From an uncultured Clostridium sp. (GTDB taxonomy: Bacteria > Bacillota > Clostridia > Lachnospirales > Lachnospiraceae): a stretch of DNA of 64,000 bases. A program made the position numbers and the translations under genes. Shown here in pieces: positions 8,664 to 18,302 of the stretch. The DNA is taken from contig CAMMNN010000003.1 of the NCBI GenBank assembly GCA_946498245.1, positions 1 through 64,000 on the forward strand, read 5' to 3'. Every line of letters starts with the position of its first letter. The stretch's first letter is position 1. The notes under the pieces are model-generated. The model was not told the DNA's origin and searched no databases. It was given only the letters and a program-made list of their open reading frames with translations.

Positions 8664-10475
8664 TTATACTCCCGGTCCGATTTCCGTTTCCTTCGCTGCA
8701 GTAGTGGAAACCGTCCCAGGTCCCCACTCATCCGGCTCCTTTGGAGGTGTTTCGGATTCTGTCACCGGTTCAATCTCTGCCTCAGTCTGTTCCGGGGCGG
8801 TGGTTGCCGCCGGGGTTGGAGCTGTGCTTTCCGGCTGAGTTGGCGCTGGAGTTTCCGGCTGAACCGGCTGGATTACAGGAAAAGTCTCCCCCTGAGTCGG
8901 TTCCGGTGCCGGGGTTTCCGGCTGAGTCGGAGCTGTGCTTTCCGGCTGAGTCGGCGCTGGAGTTTCCGGCTGGGTCGGCGCAGCAGCCTGAGTCGTCTGA
9001 GGCGCTGCTTCCGTCTTTCCGGAAGAAGCCTTCCCGCTTTCCGTTCCGTCCAGGTTGTAACATATCACCGGCACATTGGTATAGACGTAGCCGTAAAGTT
9101 CTTTTGCCGCCTGATAAGGCATATTGATGCAGCCGTGGGAGCCATTGGTTTTATAAATCTGCCCGCCGAAGGAAGAACGCCATGTGGCGTCGTGAAATCC
9201 AATTCCGCCGTTAAAAGGCATCCAGAAGTCCACCGGGCTGGCGTATCCTTCTCCCCTCAGCACTGCGTCCTTTTGCTTGTATGTCAGGCCGAAAATACCG
9301 GGCGGAGTCGTGTAATTTTTCTTTACATTTCCCGACACAAAATCGGACTCCAATACCTTTTGGCCGTCCTTATAAAAAAACATATGCTGCGCAGTCAAAT
9401 TAACCTCTGCGTATGTATTGCCATAATCGTTTCCATCGTGACTTGCCGCTTTCTGGGAGTAAACCGGCTCCCGGCTCTGGCTTGTCCCTGCCTCCAAAAG
9501 CTGATACAGTTCCTCTGTTTCTGCCTCCTGGTTGATTCTCCAGCCGTAGCTGCCGCTGACAGACACTGTTTTACCGTAACTGGTTTGGAAGGAACGGGTT
9601 TTGTAAGCCGTGTTGTATTTTGCCGCCAATTCCGAAACATACTGGGAAACCATGCCCCTGTCCAGGGAAAGGGAACCGTCCTCCCCTTCCATGATCCAAA
9701 GATGGATTGTATCGCCGTTTAAAATTTCTTCCTGGCTTCCAAATTGATACCGGATCTCCGTCCCTGCGTAACGGTTTAACAGGGCCAGACGTTCTCTCAG
9801 CCCTTCATCATCTGCTGTCACAGCCGGTTCCCGGTAGCAGCCCAACTCATCTAAATTGATTTCTGTTTTAAGATTCACGGCAGCAGCGGCAATTTCTTCC
9901 TTTGCCGCTTGCCGATTTACTTCGCTCCCCTTCTTTTCCGGAATGATTTCATAGCCAGCTCCGGAAATATAGTCGGAAATTGCGGCATTTTGGGGCTGTA
10001 CCATAAACTCTTCCTGAAAAAAGGGCAGGCCGTCCAATGCTTCTTCCAGCTTTTCTTCTTCATAAACCACCATAGTGGAAATGGTATAATCTACAGGATG
10101 AAAATACGCTGACAGCCATTGGTAGGGGTTCTGTCCTTCCAATATTTGCTCTAAAGTACCGTCAAATTCCGCCCGCAGGCCTATGGCCTCATGGTCCAGT
10201 TCCCCCTTCACGCCGTCCCGTCCGTAAATCGTCAGACGGTAGCCTTCCGTTCCTGAGGCAATCTCTGCTTTTACCTCCTCAATGGTTTTCCCCGCCGCGT
10301 CTACGCCGTTAATGACGGTTCTGGGAAAAAACGCCTGCCGGTAGCTTTGCGCAGCAAAGCAGTACCCCGCTGCAGCAGCCGCCGTCAGCAAAAGGCCGCA
10401 TCCTGCGGCAATATAAGGGGCTTTTTTTCGTTTTACTTCTTCTCCAATTTTTTTCTGATTTTTATGAAATATCAA
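8664..10475 (-). CDS. L,D-transpeptidase with peptidoglycan-binding domain and Pro/Thr tail
   Basis: This 603-residue protein forms or edits 3-3 peptidoglycan crosslinks outside the membrane. A single N-terminal membrane helix (about 19-40) anchors it. The region of about 70-300 resembles the PG_binding_4/YoaR-like domain. The YkuD catalytic domain (about 340-470) has the active-site motif near residue 445: a His upstream in GFHDATW, then SHGCINMP with the nucleophilic Cys. The last 120 residues are a Thr/Gln/Pro/Glu repeat tail (TQPETPAPTQPES). Two near-identical 45-bp DNA stretches (about 8818-8862 and 8930-8974) underlie it. The start overlaps the stop of the DUF523 gene by 14 bases. Confidence 0.93.
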   Translation of the reverse strand: MIFHKNQKKIGEEVKRKKAPYIAAGCGLLLTAAAAAGYCFAAQSYRQAFFPRTVINGVDAAGKTIEEVKAEIASGTEGYRLTIYGRDGVKGELDHEAIGLRAEFDGTLEQILEGQNPYQWLSAYFHPVDYTISTMVVYEEEKLEEALDGLPFFQEEFMVQPQNAAISDYISGAGYEIIPEKKGSEVNRQAAKEEIAAAAVNLKTEINLDELGCYREPAVTADDEGLRERLALLNRYAGTEIRYQFGSQEEILNGDTIHLWIMEGEDGSLSLDRGMVSQYVSELAAKYNTAYKTRSFQTSYGKTVSVSGSYGWRINQEAETEELYQLLEAGTSQSREPVYSQKAASHDGNDYGNTYAEVNLTAQHMFFYKDGQKVLESDFVSGNVKKNYTTPPGIFGLTYKQKDAVLRGEGYASPVDFWMPFNGGIGFHDATWRSSFGGQIYKTNGSHGCINMPYQAAKELYGYVYTNVPVICYNLDGTESGKASSGKTEAAPQTTQAAAPTQPETPAPTQPESTAPTQPETPAPEPTQGETFPVIQPVQPETPAPTQPESTAPTPAATTAPEQTEAEIEPVTESETPPKEPDEWGPGTVSTTAAKETEIGPGV

Positions 10476-10911
10476 TATGACCTTCCTTCATCTCTGCAAA
10501 ATTACTTTCTCCCGCCACCAGGACTCCGTTCTCCTTTAAAAGCTGTGCGGTTACTCCGTCTCCGTCTGTCAGGACGCCGCGGAAGCTGCCGTCATAGATT
10601 TTTCCGCAGCCGCAGGAAGGGCTTCTCTCTTTGAGAATCGCAGCCCTACAGTTAAAAAGACGGGCCAGTTTCAAAGTTTCTTCTGCTCCCCGCCTATATG
10701 CTTCCGTAACATCTGTTCCTTCTTTTGTCATTACCCGGCTGCCCTGCCGTTCCGCCGGACACCGGGGTGTAGCCAAACCTCCCAACTGCTCCGGACAAAC
10801 CGGAATCAGGTGGTGTTCCTTCATCAGTTCTTTTATTTCAGGCCGCAGTTCTCCGCCGCCGCTGTAGCGGCAGGAAACCCCTAAAAGGCAGGCGCTGACT
10901 AAAATATCCAT
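10462..10911 (-). CDS. DUF523 family protein
   Basis: This is a 149-residue protein. The ATG at 10911 was chosen over the upstream one at 10938 because AAAGGAG sits 7 bases before it and the protein then begins MDILVSACLLGV, as the family does. Conserved cysteines occur in SACLLG, VCPEQLGGL and SPSCGCGKIYDG. The family is widespread in anaerobes, with no firmly established function. Its 3' end overlaps the start of the L,D-transpeptidase gene by 14 bases, which suggests translational coupling. Confidence 0.88.
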   Translation of the reverse strand: MDILVSACLLGVSCRYSGGGELRPEIKELMKEHHLIPVCPEQLGGLATPRCPAERQGSRVMTKEGTDVTEAYRRGAEETLKLARLFNCRAAILKERSPSCGCGKIYDGSFRGVLTDGDGVTAQLLKENGVLVAGESNFAEMKEGHIDIS

Positions 10912-11034
10912 TCTGCTTTCTCCTTTTTTGCGACGCAAGAAATCTGCGTCTTCCTTCCAATAGACTTAGACTTGTCTTTTGTCAGTGGTTTCATTATAAC
11001 AATGAAGCCTCTAAATGTAAAGCGGGAAAGCCTG

Positions 11035-12387
11035 TTACAGCTCTCCCGACTTGATTTTTTTTAGCAGCAGCAAATATGTGCTTCCTGATACCACAGCAGC
11101 GATAAGATCCGATATGGGTTCCGTAAAAAATACGTATGTAATGTCAAACCACACGGGAATCAGGAAAACGCCGCCAAAGTAAATGATTTTCCTGAAAGTA
11201 GACAGGGAAATGGCCACCTTGGCGATTCCCATGCCTGTAAATCCGTCTACCACCGTATACTGAAGCGCCAGAGGGATAATCATCAGAGAATAAATGCGGA
11301 TTGCCCGGGACGTCATGGAAATGTATTCCGGTTCCCTGGTAAATATCATGGTAAAATACTGAGGGAGGGTCTGGGCAGCCAAAAACATTATGGAAGTAAA
11401 GGCCAGAGACAAGAGCAGAATGTGCTTCTGGGCCCGGATAATCCGATCCGGCCGTTTCGCTCCGTAATTGTATCCCAAAATCGTCTGGGTTCCCCCGGTA
11501 ATTCCCGACAGAGGCATGGTCACAATGAGCATGAAGCTCTGCAGGATCGTATTGCAGGTCAAAAGCATATCTCCCCGCTCAGGGCCGCCGTATTTCTGAA
11601 TGGTGGCGTTAAGGGATATAATCAGTATATTGTCAAAGGCTATGATCAGAAAGGGAGTCAGCCCCAAAATCAGCACCTGGGCCATAATGTCCCACCGGTA
11701 TCCTCCAAAGGTAATGCGTATCATGGGCCGTCTGCCAAATAAAAATTTAAGGACATAAAGGCATGAGGCCGCCTGAGAAATTACAGTGGCCACGGCAGCT
11801 CCGGCCACGTCCATTCCCAGAACAAAAATAAAGACCGGATCTAAAATAATATTTAAAACCGCCCCCAGCAGTACGGATTTCATTCCTACTTTCGCAAAGC
11901 CCTGGCAGATAATGAACTGGTTCATTCCCGTAGCCAGAAGGGCAAAAACCGTCCCTGACAGGTAAACCGTAATGTATTCATCTGCGTATGGAAAGATGGA
12001 TCCGCTGGCCCCAAACCAGGTAAGAAGCTGGTTTTTTACCAAAAGAGACAGAACCGTAATGGCCGCCGACATTACGCACAGCAGCAAAAAGCAGTTTGCC
12101 AGTATGGCGCTGGCTTTTTTTTCATCTTTTTGGCCCAGGCGAATGCTTAAAAGAGGAGCGCCGCCTATGCCGACCCAGGAAGCCACAGACGAAATCATCG
12201 TCACAATCGGTCCGCAGATTCCCACTCCTGCCAGAGCCAGATCTCCGATCTCCGGAATGTTTCCAATGTACATTCGATCCACAATGCTGTAAAATACGCT
12301 GACAAACTGCGCCAGCATAGAAGGAAAGGCCAGCCGCCATACAAGGCTCCTGACCTGATCCGTATCTAAATTATTTTCCATCTTCAT
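11035..12387 (-). CDS. MATE family efflux transporter
   Basis: This is a 450-residue, 12-helix inner-membrane exporter of the multidrug and toxin extrusion family, using an Na+ or H+ gradient to expel cationic compounds. The start at 12387 (MKMENN) has GGGGG just upstream, whereas the farther ATG at 12426 would add an atypical 13-residue extension. The typical MATE opening (WRLAFPSMLAQFVSVFYSIVDRMYIG) is followed by two six-helix halves, the second starting near TPFLIIAFDN. Substrates are unknown. It overlaps the end of the AI-2E family gene by 17 bases, so the two form an operon. Confidence 0.92.
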   Translation of the reverse strand: MKMENNLDTDQVRSLVWRLAFPSMLAQFVSVFYSIVDRMYIGNIPEIGDLALAGVGICGPIVTMISSVASWVGIGGAPLLSIRLGQKDEKKASAILANCFLLLCVMSAAITVLSLLVKNQLLTWFGASGSIFPYADEYITVYLSGTVFALLATGMNQFIICQGFAKVGMKSVLLGAVLNIILDPVFIFVLGMDVAGAAVATVISQAASCLYVLKFLFGRRPMIRITFGGYRWDIMAQVLILGLTPFLIIAFDNILIISLNATIQKYGGPERGDMLLTCNTILQSFMLIVTMPLSGITGGTQTILGYNYGAKRPDRIIRAQKHILLLSLAFTSIMFLAAQTLPQYFTMIFTREPEYISMTSRAIRIYSLMIIPLALQYTVVDGFTGMGIAKVAISLSTFRKIIYFGGVFLIPVWFDITYVFFTEPISDLIAAVVSGSTYLLLLKKIKSGEL

Positions 12388-13543
12388 GGCAATCCCCCTG
12401 CTCTTTTCGAAACTCCTGTATATCATGGATGAAAATCTTCAAATTGTCAATGAGGGAATCATAAACTCCGTACTTGTACAGATTTAAAAACACCAGTCCC
12501 ACCGGAACCGCTAAAATCATGCCCCCCAGACCGCTGACTTTAAACCCTACATATAAAAGCACCAGGGTGGTGAGAGGCGGAAGGCCCATACTGTCGCCTA
12601 CGATCTTAGGCTGAATGGCCTGCCGGACCACCTGAGTCAGCACATACAGCAGAATCATTCCCGCCGCCAGATAATATTCCCCTGAAATCAGTTTAATCAG
12701 GCTCCAGGGAATCAACACGGTACCTGTGCCGAAAACCGGAAGGAAATCCAAAAAAGCAATGAGTACAGCCAAAAGGAAGCTATAGGGAATCCTTAATACC
12801 AGAAAGCCTACGGCCAAAATAATGGCTACTACAAACATAATCCGGAATTGGGCCATAAAATAGCCCCCTACCAGCCTGAGGGCATCCTTACGCATATGGG
12901 CCATATGCTGCTTGCCGCTTTCCGGCAGATACCGCCTCCAAAACGCCCACAGGCGCTCCCTCTCGGCAATAAAGAAATAAGAGGAAAGAATCATTACCAC
13001 TGCATTCACCAAAATAGAGGGAATGCTTCTGGCCACGCTTCCCGCCGCCTCTACGGTAGGACTGGCCATGTTCTGAACCAAAAGGCCGATATAAGAGCCC
13101 AGATTATCCGCCAGTTCTTTTACCTGCTTTTCCATGGAATCCGGCAGAAAGGAAAGGAACTCCGTCATGCGTTCTCCCGTCTGGCGCGTTTCCTCCTGAA
13201 GCGCTGTCCACAATTGGGGAAGATCCCGGATCAGCTCGGACGCCTCCACTGCCAGTTTAGACAGAATCAGATACATCAGGCCGATAATCAAAGCCAGTAC
13301 CCCTACTACTACCAGAACGGAGCCGTGGCGGCGCACCACCTTCAAATGCTTTTCCAAAAAGCGCACCAGGGGATTGGCAATCAGCGATACGATTCCTCCC
13401 ACCACAAAGGGCATGAAAAACCTCAGGAGCTTCGGCCCCACAATGCAGACCAGCGCTGTGCCAATAACGGGAATCAGGATATTTAAAATCACACGGATAT
13501 AATGCTTTGCAATTTCTCTGTCACTGCGTTCCATAATCATCAC
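12371..13543 (-). CDS. AI-2E family transporter
   Basis: This 390-residue membrane protein is of the AI-2E/PerM-like family (PF01594). The family name comes from autoinducer-2 export, but members also act as ion antiporters, so the cargo is not predictable. It has about eight hydrophobic segments, including IILAVGFLVLRIPYSFLLAV and the conserved FLDFLPVFGTGTVLIPW (about residue 265), a recognisable family signature. The region of about 100-150 is the usual soluble insertion. It is followed directly by the MATE gene. Confidence 0.92.
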   Translation of the reverse strand: MMIMERSDREIAKHYIRVILNILIPVIGTALVCIVGPKLLRFFMPFVVGGIVSLIANPLVRFLEKHLKVVRRHGSVLVVVGVLALIIGLMYLILSKLAVEASELIRDLPQLWTALQEETRQTGERMTEFLSFLPDSMEKQVKELADNLGSYIGLLVQNMASPTVEAAGSVARSIPSILVNAVVMILSSYFFIAERERLWAFWRRYLPESGKQHMAHMRKDALRLVGGYFMAQFRIMFVVAIILAVGFLVLRIPYSFLLAVLIAFLDFLPVFGTGTVLIPWSLIKLISGEYYLAAGMILLYVLTQVVRQAIQPKIVGDSMGLPPLTTLVLLYVGFKVSGLGGMILAVPVGLVFLNLYKYGVYDSLIDNLKIFIHDIQEFRKEQGDCHEDGK

Positions 13544-13636
13544 CTGTTATTATTATACACAGGTTTTTCCAATTTGCAAAGGCTTCCTCTTTATTCCCTT
13601 CAAGGCACTTTCCTAAAAATGGCGCATATGCTTTTC

Positions 13637-14542
13637 CTAAACCAAACAATTTACCGTCAGGCCCGATACCAGGGAACACGCCATGACAAACAGGAGATAA
13701 ATCCCAAACCTTTTTGCGCCAAGTACTATCTTTAAGGCTCCCAGGTTGGTAATCTTCGTAGCCGGCCCTGTAATCATAAACGCGGCAGCAGCCCCCATGC
13801 TCATGCCGTCTGCCAGCCAAATCTGCAGAAGGGGAATCGTCCCTCCTCCGCAGACATACAAAGGAACTCCCACTGTAGCCGCCATCAGGACGCCAAAGGC
13901 TTCGCTGCCGCCAAATAAATCCGTCAAAACCCTGGCCGGTACATAACGCTGAAACAGGGCGGAAAGGAGGATTCCCAATAAAAACCAGGGGCCTGTGGCT
14001 TTTACATTCCTTCCCAGATTTTTTGCAAAGCGCCGCAAAACATTGGGATCTGTGTCATGGTTTTCCGGTTCTGTAAAGCTTTCAAACCGGAAAAATCCCT
14101 TCTCCCGAAAAAAGATTCGAATGCAGATGCCTGCCCCCATTCCGCACAGAAAACAGGAAACAAGCCGGATTGCCGCAGCCGTCCCTCCCAGACTCATGCT
14201 ATATACTGCCAACTGGGGATTTAGGAGGATAGAGCTCATCATAAACGCTCCCAGCCACTGATCCTTCATGCCGCTCTTAGAAAATGAAGCGGCAATGGGA
14301 ATCGTTCCGTACATACACAGGGGCGACGCAATCCCCAGGGCGCTGGCTGCGGCAATTCCCATGACTTCTCCCGGGCCTTTTTGATCCAGAAGCCTTAACA
14401 AATGGTGGATCCGATCCTTAAAAAATACGGAAACAACGGAGCCCAGAACCATTCCCAAAATCCAATAGCCCAAAATCTGCTCCAACTGCAGACTGAAATA
14501 GTACCAGAGATAGACTGCTTCTCTCCTGAGGATTTCTCCCAT
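13637..14542 (-). CDS. Permease of the DUF318/UPF0718 (ArsP-like) family
   Basis: This is a 301-residue membrane protein with eight to nine helices in two related halves. The paired motifs ASPLCMYGTIPIA (near residue 75) and GVPLYVCGGGTIPLLQ (near 225) are the internally repeated signature of the permease family that includes ArsP, an exporter of trivalent organoarsenicals. One Cys is kept in each motif, as in ArsP. Substrate specificity is not proven by this. It has a strong GAAGGAGG ribosome site and lies 24 bases from the DUF362 lipoprotein gene, so the two are likely linked. Confidence 0.82.
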   Translation of the reverse strand: MGEILRREAVYLWYYFSLQLEQILGYWILGMVLGSVVSVFFKDRIHHLLRLLDQKGPGEVMGIAAASALGIASPLCMYGTIPIAASFSKSGMKDQWLGAFMMSSILLNPQLAVYSMSLGGTAAAIRLVSCFLCGMGAGICIRIFFREKGFFRFESFTEPENHDTDPNVLRRFAKNLGRNVKATGPWFLLGILLSALFQRYVPARVLTDLFGGSEAFGVLMAATVGVPLYVCGGGTIPLLQIWLADGMSMGAAAAFMITGPATKITNLGALKIVLGAKRFGIYLLFVMACSLVSGLTVNCLV

Positions 14543-14566
14543 GCTGCCGTTTCCTCCTTCCCGGCA

Positions 14567-15592
14567 TTACTGTTCCAGGCTTACCAGCTCGTACTCCCGG
14601 CTCCCAAGGCCGATTTTTTCTCCATGTTCCAGGGTGTGAAGGCCGTTGCGGGATTCGATCCGGTTTACTAAAGAAGCCCCGTCCTGGGCCTCGTACACCA
14701 GGTCAATACACGCCTGATCCACTGCTACCGGATCATAAGAAGCCAGGATTCCAATGTCGTGCATATCCGGTTCCGCAGGACTGGAATCACAATCACAGTC
14801 CACACTTAGGCGGTTCATAACGTTAATATAAAGAATCCTTCCGTCCAGGGCATCAGCTACCGACTTTCCCGCCTCCGCCATGGACTCTAAAAAGGGATCC
14901 TGAGGGGCGCTCCACATACTTCCGCCCCGGCCCGCCGTATGGATATGGCTTTTCCCTTCTGATGAGGCGATTCCTATGGAAATATTTTTAATGGCCCCGC
15001 CGAACCCTGCCATAGCGTGGCCTTTAAAGTGGGATAAAATCACGTAATAGTCGTAATTTCCAAAGTGAGAGCCCACATAATTTTCCGTCAGGTTTTCCCC
15101 TCCCGTTACCGGCAGAGTCACAGAGCCTTCTTCGTCCATAATATCTACGTCTGCAATAGCCGTATAGCCGTGATCCGCCGCCACCTGGTAATGCATGGCT
15201 GTGCTGGCGCGGGAACCGCCGTAAGCCGTGTTGCACTCCACAATGGTTCCGTTTAAAGACTGAACCAGTTCCCCAATTAAGTCTGTACGCAGATAGTTGC
15301 TGCCCGGTTCTCCGGTAGAAAGCTTAACCGCCACTTTACCGGAAGGCGAAGCCTCCAGGGCGTTGTAAATCTTCATCAGCCCCTCAGAACTGATGTCCGT
15401 CGTCATATAGACTACTGGCTTTGACTGGCCGGAAGATGGCGTCGGTTCTGTCTGGCTGGAAAACAATACCTGCTCTGTCTGGCCGGAAGACGCAGACGGC
15501 TGCGGCCCATTGGCCTTTACCTCCCGGAAGCAGCCTGTCAGCAGAAAAGCCGAAACTGCAATCATCCATAAGCTTTTTATATTCCTTTTCAT
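14567..15592 (-). CDS. DUF362 domain lipoprotein
   Basis: This 341-residue protein has a lipoprotein signal peptide ending in the lipobox LLTGC (Cys at residue 21), so it is probably anchored on the outer face of the membrane. The remainder is a DUF362 domain (SHFKGHAMAGFGGAIKNISIG near residue 188, and an NRLSVDCDCDSSP stretch near 255). The family is often fused to or paired with ferredoxin domains; none is present here. A Ser/Gln/Thr-rich linker follows the lipobox. No enzymatic role is established. Confidence 0.85.
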   Translation of the reverse strand: MKRNIKSLWMIAVSAFLLTGCFREVKANGPQPSASSGQTEQVLFSSQTEPTPSSGQSKPVVYMTTDISSEGLMKIYNALEASPSGKVAVKLSTGEPGSNYLRTDLIGELVQSLNGTIVECNTAYGGSRASTAMHYQVAADHGYTAIADVDIMDEEGSVTLPVTGGENLTENYVGSHFGNYDYYVILSHFKGHAMAGFGGAIKNISIGIASSEGKSHIHTAGRGGSMWSAPQDPFLESMAEAGKSVADALDGRILYINVMNRLSVDCDCDSSPAEPDMHDIGILASYDPVAVDQACIDLVYEAQDGASLVNRIESRNGLHTLEHGEKIGLGSREYELVSLEQ

Positions 15593-15626
15593 AATTAATT
15601 CCTCCTTTGGAGTCTAAAGCTTCTGA

Positions 15627-16592
15627 TCACTCCATAGGATTTTCCCAGGAGCCTCTCGTATCTACTCCGGCCGCCTCTGCCAGAGACTCCAGCCGTTCTA
15701 TTTCCTCTGCTGTTAACTGAATTTTAACTGCTTCCGCAGCTTCCGCTACATGGGCCGCCTTTGTCACACCAATTAAAGGAATCGCGCCCTTTGCGGCTGT
15801 CCATGCCATGGCAATCTGGGGAACAGAGACGCCATATCGTTTTCCAATCTCCTTCATCTCATGAATCAGGCCCTCCAGATACGGCAAAATAGGATTGTAC
15901 GTTTCTGCCCTCTGGCTTCCGGCTGGAAGAGGATGGGCCGTATCATATTTTCCGCTAAGGGCCCCTTGTTCCAACACCATATAAGCAAAGAAGTCTATCC
16001 CCCGTTTTCTGCAGTAATCCAGGATTCCCGCTTTCTCTGAAGAGCGGTACAGCAGACTGTAGTGGTTTTGAACAGCGGAAAGCGAAATTCCCTCTTTTGC
16101 AAGGATTTCCTCTGCCCTTTTGATCTGAGCCAGATTATGGTTCGATACGCCCACCTGTTTTACCTTTCCGCTTTTCACCAGCGGAATCAGCAGCGGTGTC
16201 CATTTTTCCACATCCGCCGGATTGTGGATCCAATAAATATCAATATAATCCGTCTGAAACCGTTTCAAGCTTTCTTCGCACATATCCGCCACAGGATTCG
16301 CTCCATTCCCAGCAATCTGAGGGGTAAATTTAGTGGAAATCATTATCTTTTCCCTGGAGTACTCCCTGGTAAATGTACTTAAAACCTCTTCAGAAGCCCC
16401 CATGCCGTACACTACTGCACTGTCCCAAAGATTCAGCCCCTCTTCCATGGCCTTCTCAAAAACTGGCCTTAACTCATTGGGCCCCAGCTTATTCCCGAAT
16501 ACCTCATCTCCGCCTACGGCTCCCACACCCCAGGACCAGGTTCCAAGGGCAACTGCCGGTAATTTCTTAGTGTCGTTTTCTTTTTTAATCAT
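15627..16592 (-). CDS. Aldo/keto reductase
   Basis: This is a 321-residue NAD(P)H-dependent oxidoreductase with a TIM barrel. I place the start at the ATG at 16592 because AAAGGAG lies 9 bases upstream; the upstream GTG at 16613 would place this ribosome site inside the gene. The catalytic tetrad is visible: Asp in LWDSAVVYGMG with its Tyr, Lys in MISTKFTP near residue 85, and His in IYWIHNP near 122. GVSNHNLAQI near 150 is also typical. The C-terminus (IPLIGVTKAAHVAEAA) is the cofactor-binding part. The MerR-like gene 39 bases upstream is a plausible regulator. Confidence 0.93.
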   Translation of the reverse strand: MIKKENDTKKLPAVALGTWSWGVGAVGGDEVFGNKLGPNELRPVFEKAMEEGLNLWDSAVVYGMGASEEVLSTFTREYSREKIMISTKFTPQIAGNGANPVADMCEESLKRFQTDYIDIYWIHNPADVEKWTPLLIPLVKSGKVKQVGVSNHNLAQIKRAEEILAKEGISLSAVQNHYSLLYRSSEKAGILDYCRKRGIDFFAYMVLEQGALSGKYDTAHPLPAGSQRAETYNPILPYLEGLIHEMKEIGKRYGVSVPQIAMAWTAAKGAIPLIGVTKAAHVAEAAEAVKIQLTAEEIERLESLAEAAGVDTRGSWENPME

Positions 16593-16631
16593 ACCATTAA
16601 TCTCCTTTTTCACATTACACCGTTTTTCTGC

Positions 16632-16988
16632 TTATAGTTCCTGCCTCTTCTGCCGGATTTTATATCTCAGATAATCCATCCGGTCTAACTGCTTCTGCCT
16701 GAAATGAATCTCGTCCAGAGTGCTGTTTCTCAGGGTTTCCAGCATTTTCAGACGCTCCTCTTCCGTATCCTGTTCTTCCAGCAAAAGCCTCATATACGTC
16801 TCTACCTGTTCCTTCTCAAATCCAATGTCATGGAGCGTCATAATCAGTCCGAGACGTTCAATGTCCTGTTCATCATACTGCCAGACTCCCATAACCGTTT
16901 TTACCGCTCCGCACAGTCCCCAGCTTTCGTACTCCCGCAGCACATCTTCCGGAATACAGTACCGCTCACTGGCCTCCTCCATGGTCAT
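16632..16988 (-). CDS. MerR-family-like transcriptional regulator
   Basis: This 118-residue protein starts with a winged helix-turn-helix (MTMEEASERYCIPEDVLREYESWGL, then YDEQDIERLGLIMTLHDIGF), as in MerR proteins, followed by a helical dimerisation segment of about 45 residues. The usual effector-binding cysteine motif is absent, so it is not a classical metal sensor. It is adjacent to and co-oriented with the aldo/keto reductase gene, its most likely target, by the common pattern of local regulation. Confidence 0.8.
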   Translation of the reverse strand: MTMEEASERYCIPEDVLREYESWGLCGAVKTVMGVWQYDEQDIERLGLIMTLHDIGFEKEQVETYMRLLLEEQDTEEERLKMLETLRNSTLDEIHFRQKQLDRMDYLRYKIRQKRQEL

Positions 16989-17162
16989 CCCTTCTCACCT
17001 CACATCCTGCTTATTCCTCTCCAAAGGAAGGGGAGAGGTCCGTCCCCGCTTCCCTCATGGAATAAGTTTATTGTAATTCAACTGTTTTTCTATGTCCAAT
17101 ACCCGTCAATTATCTCCAGTCATACTTTTTAGGCATTTCCCACACGTGAAAAACCAAAAAAC

Positions 17163-17208
17163 AAAATCCAGCCCTAATGATCCCGTTATAGGATCCTGGC
17201 TGGATTTT
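17163..17208 (-). terminator. Terminator of the nitroreductase gene
   Basis: The arms AAAATCCAGCC (17163-17173) and GGCTGGATTTT (17198-17208) pair perfectly over 11 bases. They end in T-rich sequence on the minus strand. This lies about 45 bases past the nitroreductase stop. Confidence 0.7.
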
Positions 17209-17251
17209 CGCGTACTTTTATAAAGCTTTTACTTTCAGGCTAATGGAATGA

Positions 17252-17800
17252 TCATTTCAGATATGTAATATTATTTGAACTATTTCTTGTGCTGCCCGTC
17301 AAAGGTTCCTGCGGATAGCCGGCCAAAACACCCACCAGGGGGATATATCCTTCCGGAATAGAAAGCCGCTTTGCTAACTGCGGATTTGCAAAGGAAATCA
17401 TTGGCCCCATGACGAAGCAGGTTCCCAATTCCAGAGCTGTTGCCTCAATAATCATGTTTTCGGCAGCGCATGATACATTCGCCATATTAAATCCATTGCT
17501 GTCATTTCCATTGGGAGCAGACAGCACAATCATAACAGGGGCGCCGTAAAGAGGCTTATACCCTTCTTCTGCGGCCCTCTTTTCCAAAAATTCATTGCCG
17601 GAATGCTTCATCATGTCCAGGGTGACGTTATTAATTTCCTGAAGCAGCTCCGGATTTTCAATTACAGTCATATGAAACCGCCCGAAAACCGGGGCCAGAT
17701 TGCCCGCCCTGACAATTGCATCTATTTTTTCTTTTTCTACGGCTTTCGTCTCATATGCGCGAATGCTTTTTCTCATTTCAATGGCATTTAATACTTTCAC
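17252..17800 (-). CDS. Nitroreductase family protein
   Basis: This 182-residue flavoprotein is of the FMN-dependent nitroreductase family, reducing nitro groups or quinones with NAD(P)H. The GTG start at 17800 follows AGGAGG. The family opening EMRKSIRAYETKAVEKEKID and the GYIPLVGVLAGYP segment near residue 155 are clear, with the FMN-binding Arg near residue 10. The length is normal for single-domain members. It is transcribed divergently from an HxlR regulator 120 bases away, a frequent pairing for redox-responsive control. Confidence 0.9.
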   Translation of the reverse strand: MKVLNAIEMRKSIRAYETKAVEKEKIDAIVRAGNLAPVFGRFHMTVIENPELLQEINNVTLDMMKHSGNEFLEKRAAEEGYKPLYGAPVMIVLSAPNGNDSNGFNMANVSCAAENMIIEATALELGTCFVMGPMISFANPQLAKRLSIPEGYIPLVGVLAGYPQEPLTGSTRNSSNNITYLK

Positions 17801-17920
17801 AATCCATTCCTCCTTTACTTTTTTTGCTCGTGTATTATAATTATAGCTGTCAATAAAAATACATCAAGTACGCAATATTTTTTTACCTGCTTAGAAAAAG
17901 TTAAGTAAAGGAGCCTCTCT

Positions 17921-18232
17921 ATGACAGACTGTCCTGTAAAATATGCCTTTGATTTATTAAATGGAAAATGGAAGCTGCGTATTCTCTGGGAGCTGACCCA
18001 GCAGGAAACCATACGCTTTAATGAGCTGCAGCGGCGGCTTCAGGGGATTTCCAGCGTAATGCTTTCTAAATCTCTGGAAGAACTGGAGCAGTATAAAATT
18101 GTCAATCGCCGCCAGTACAATGAAATCCCTCCCAGAGTGGAGTACTCTCTCACTCCCCTTGGGAAAGCTATTGATCCGGCGCTGCAGGCATTGGGGGATT
18201 GGGGACTTAAAGTTCAGTCAGACAATACGTAA
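17921..18232 (+). CDS. HxlR family transcriptional regulator
   Basis: This is a 103-residue winged helix-turn-helix regulator. The opening CPVKYAFDLLNGKWKLRILWEL, with one Cys at residue 4, is characteristic of HxlR/YodB-type proteins, several of which sense quinones or electrophiles through that cysteine. The recognition region FNELQRRLQGISSVMLSKSLEEL and the C-terminal wing RVEYSLTPLGKA are intact. AAAGGAG lies 9 bases before the start. It probably controls the divergent nitroreductase gene and itself from the 120-base spacer. Confidence 0.92.
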   Translation: MTDCPVKYAFDLLNGKWKLRILWELTQQETIRFNELQRRLQGISSVMLSKSLEELEQYKIVNRRQYNEIPPRVEYSLTPLGKAIDPALQALGDWGLKVQSDNT

Positions 18233-18302
18233 GACTGGCCTTTAAGTCCCAAAGGATCTAAAATATAGTACCCGCTTTCGAACCATTTGGATTCAGGCGG
18301 CT

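Noticed and set aside
16593..16613. GTG start for the aldo/keto reductase
   Set aside because: The only good ribosome site lies inside this extension and fits the ATG at 16592.
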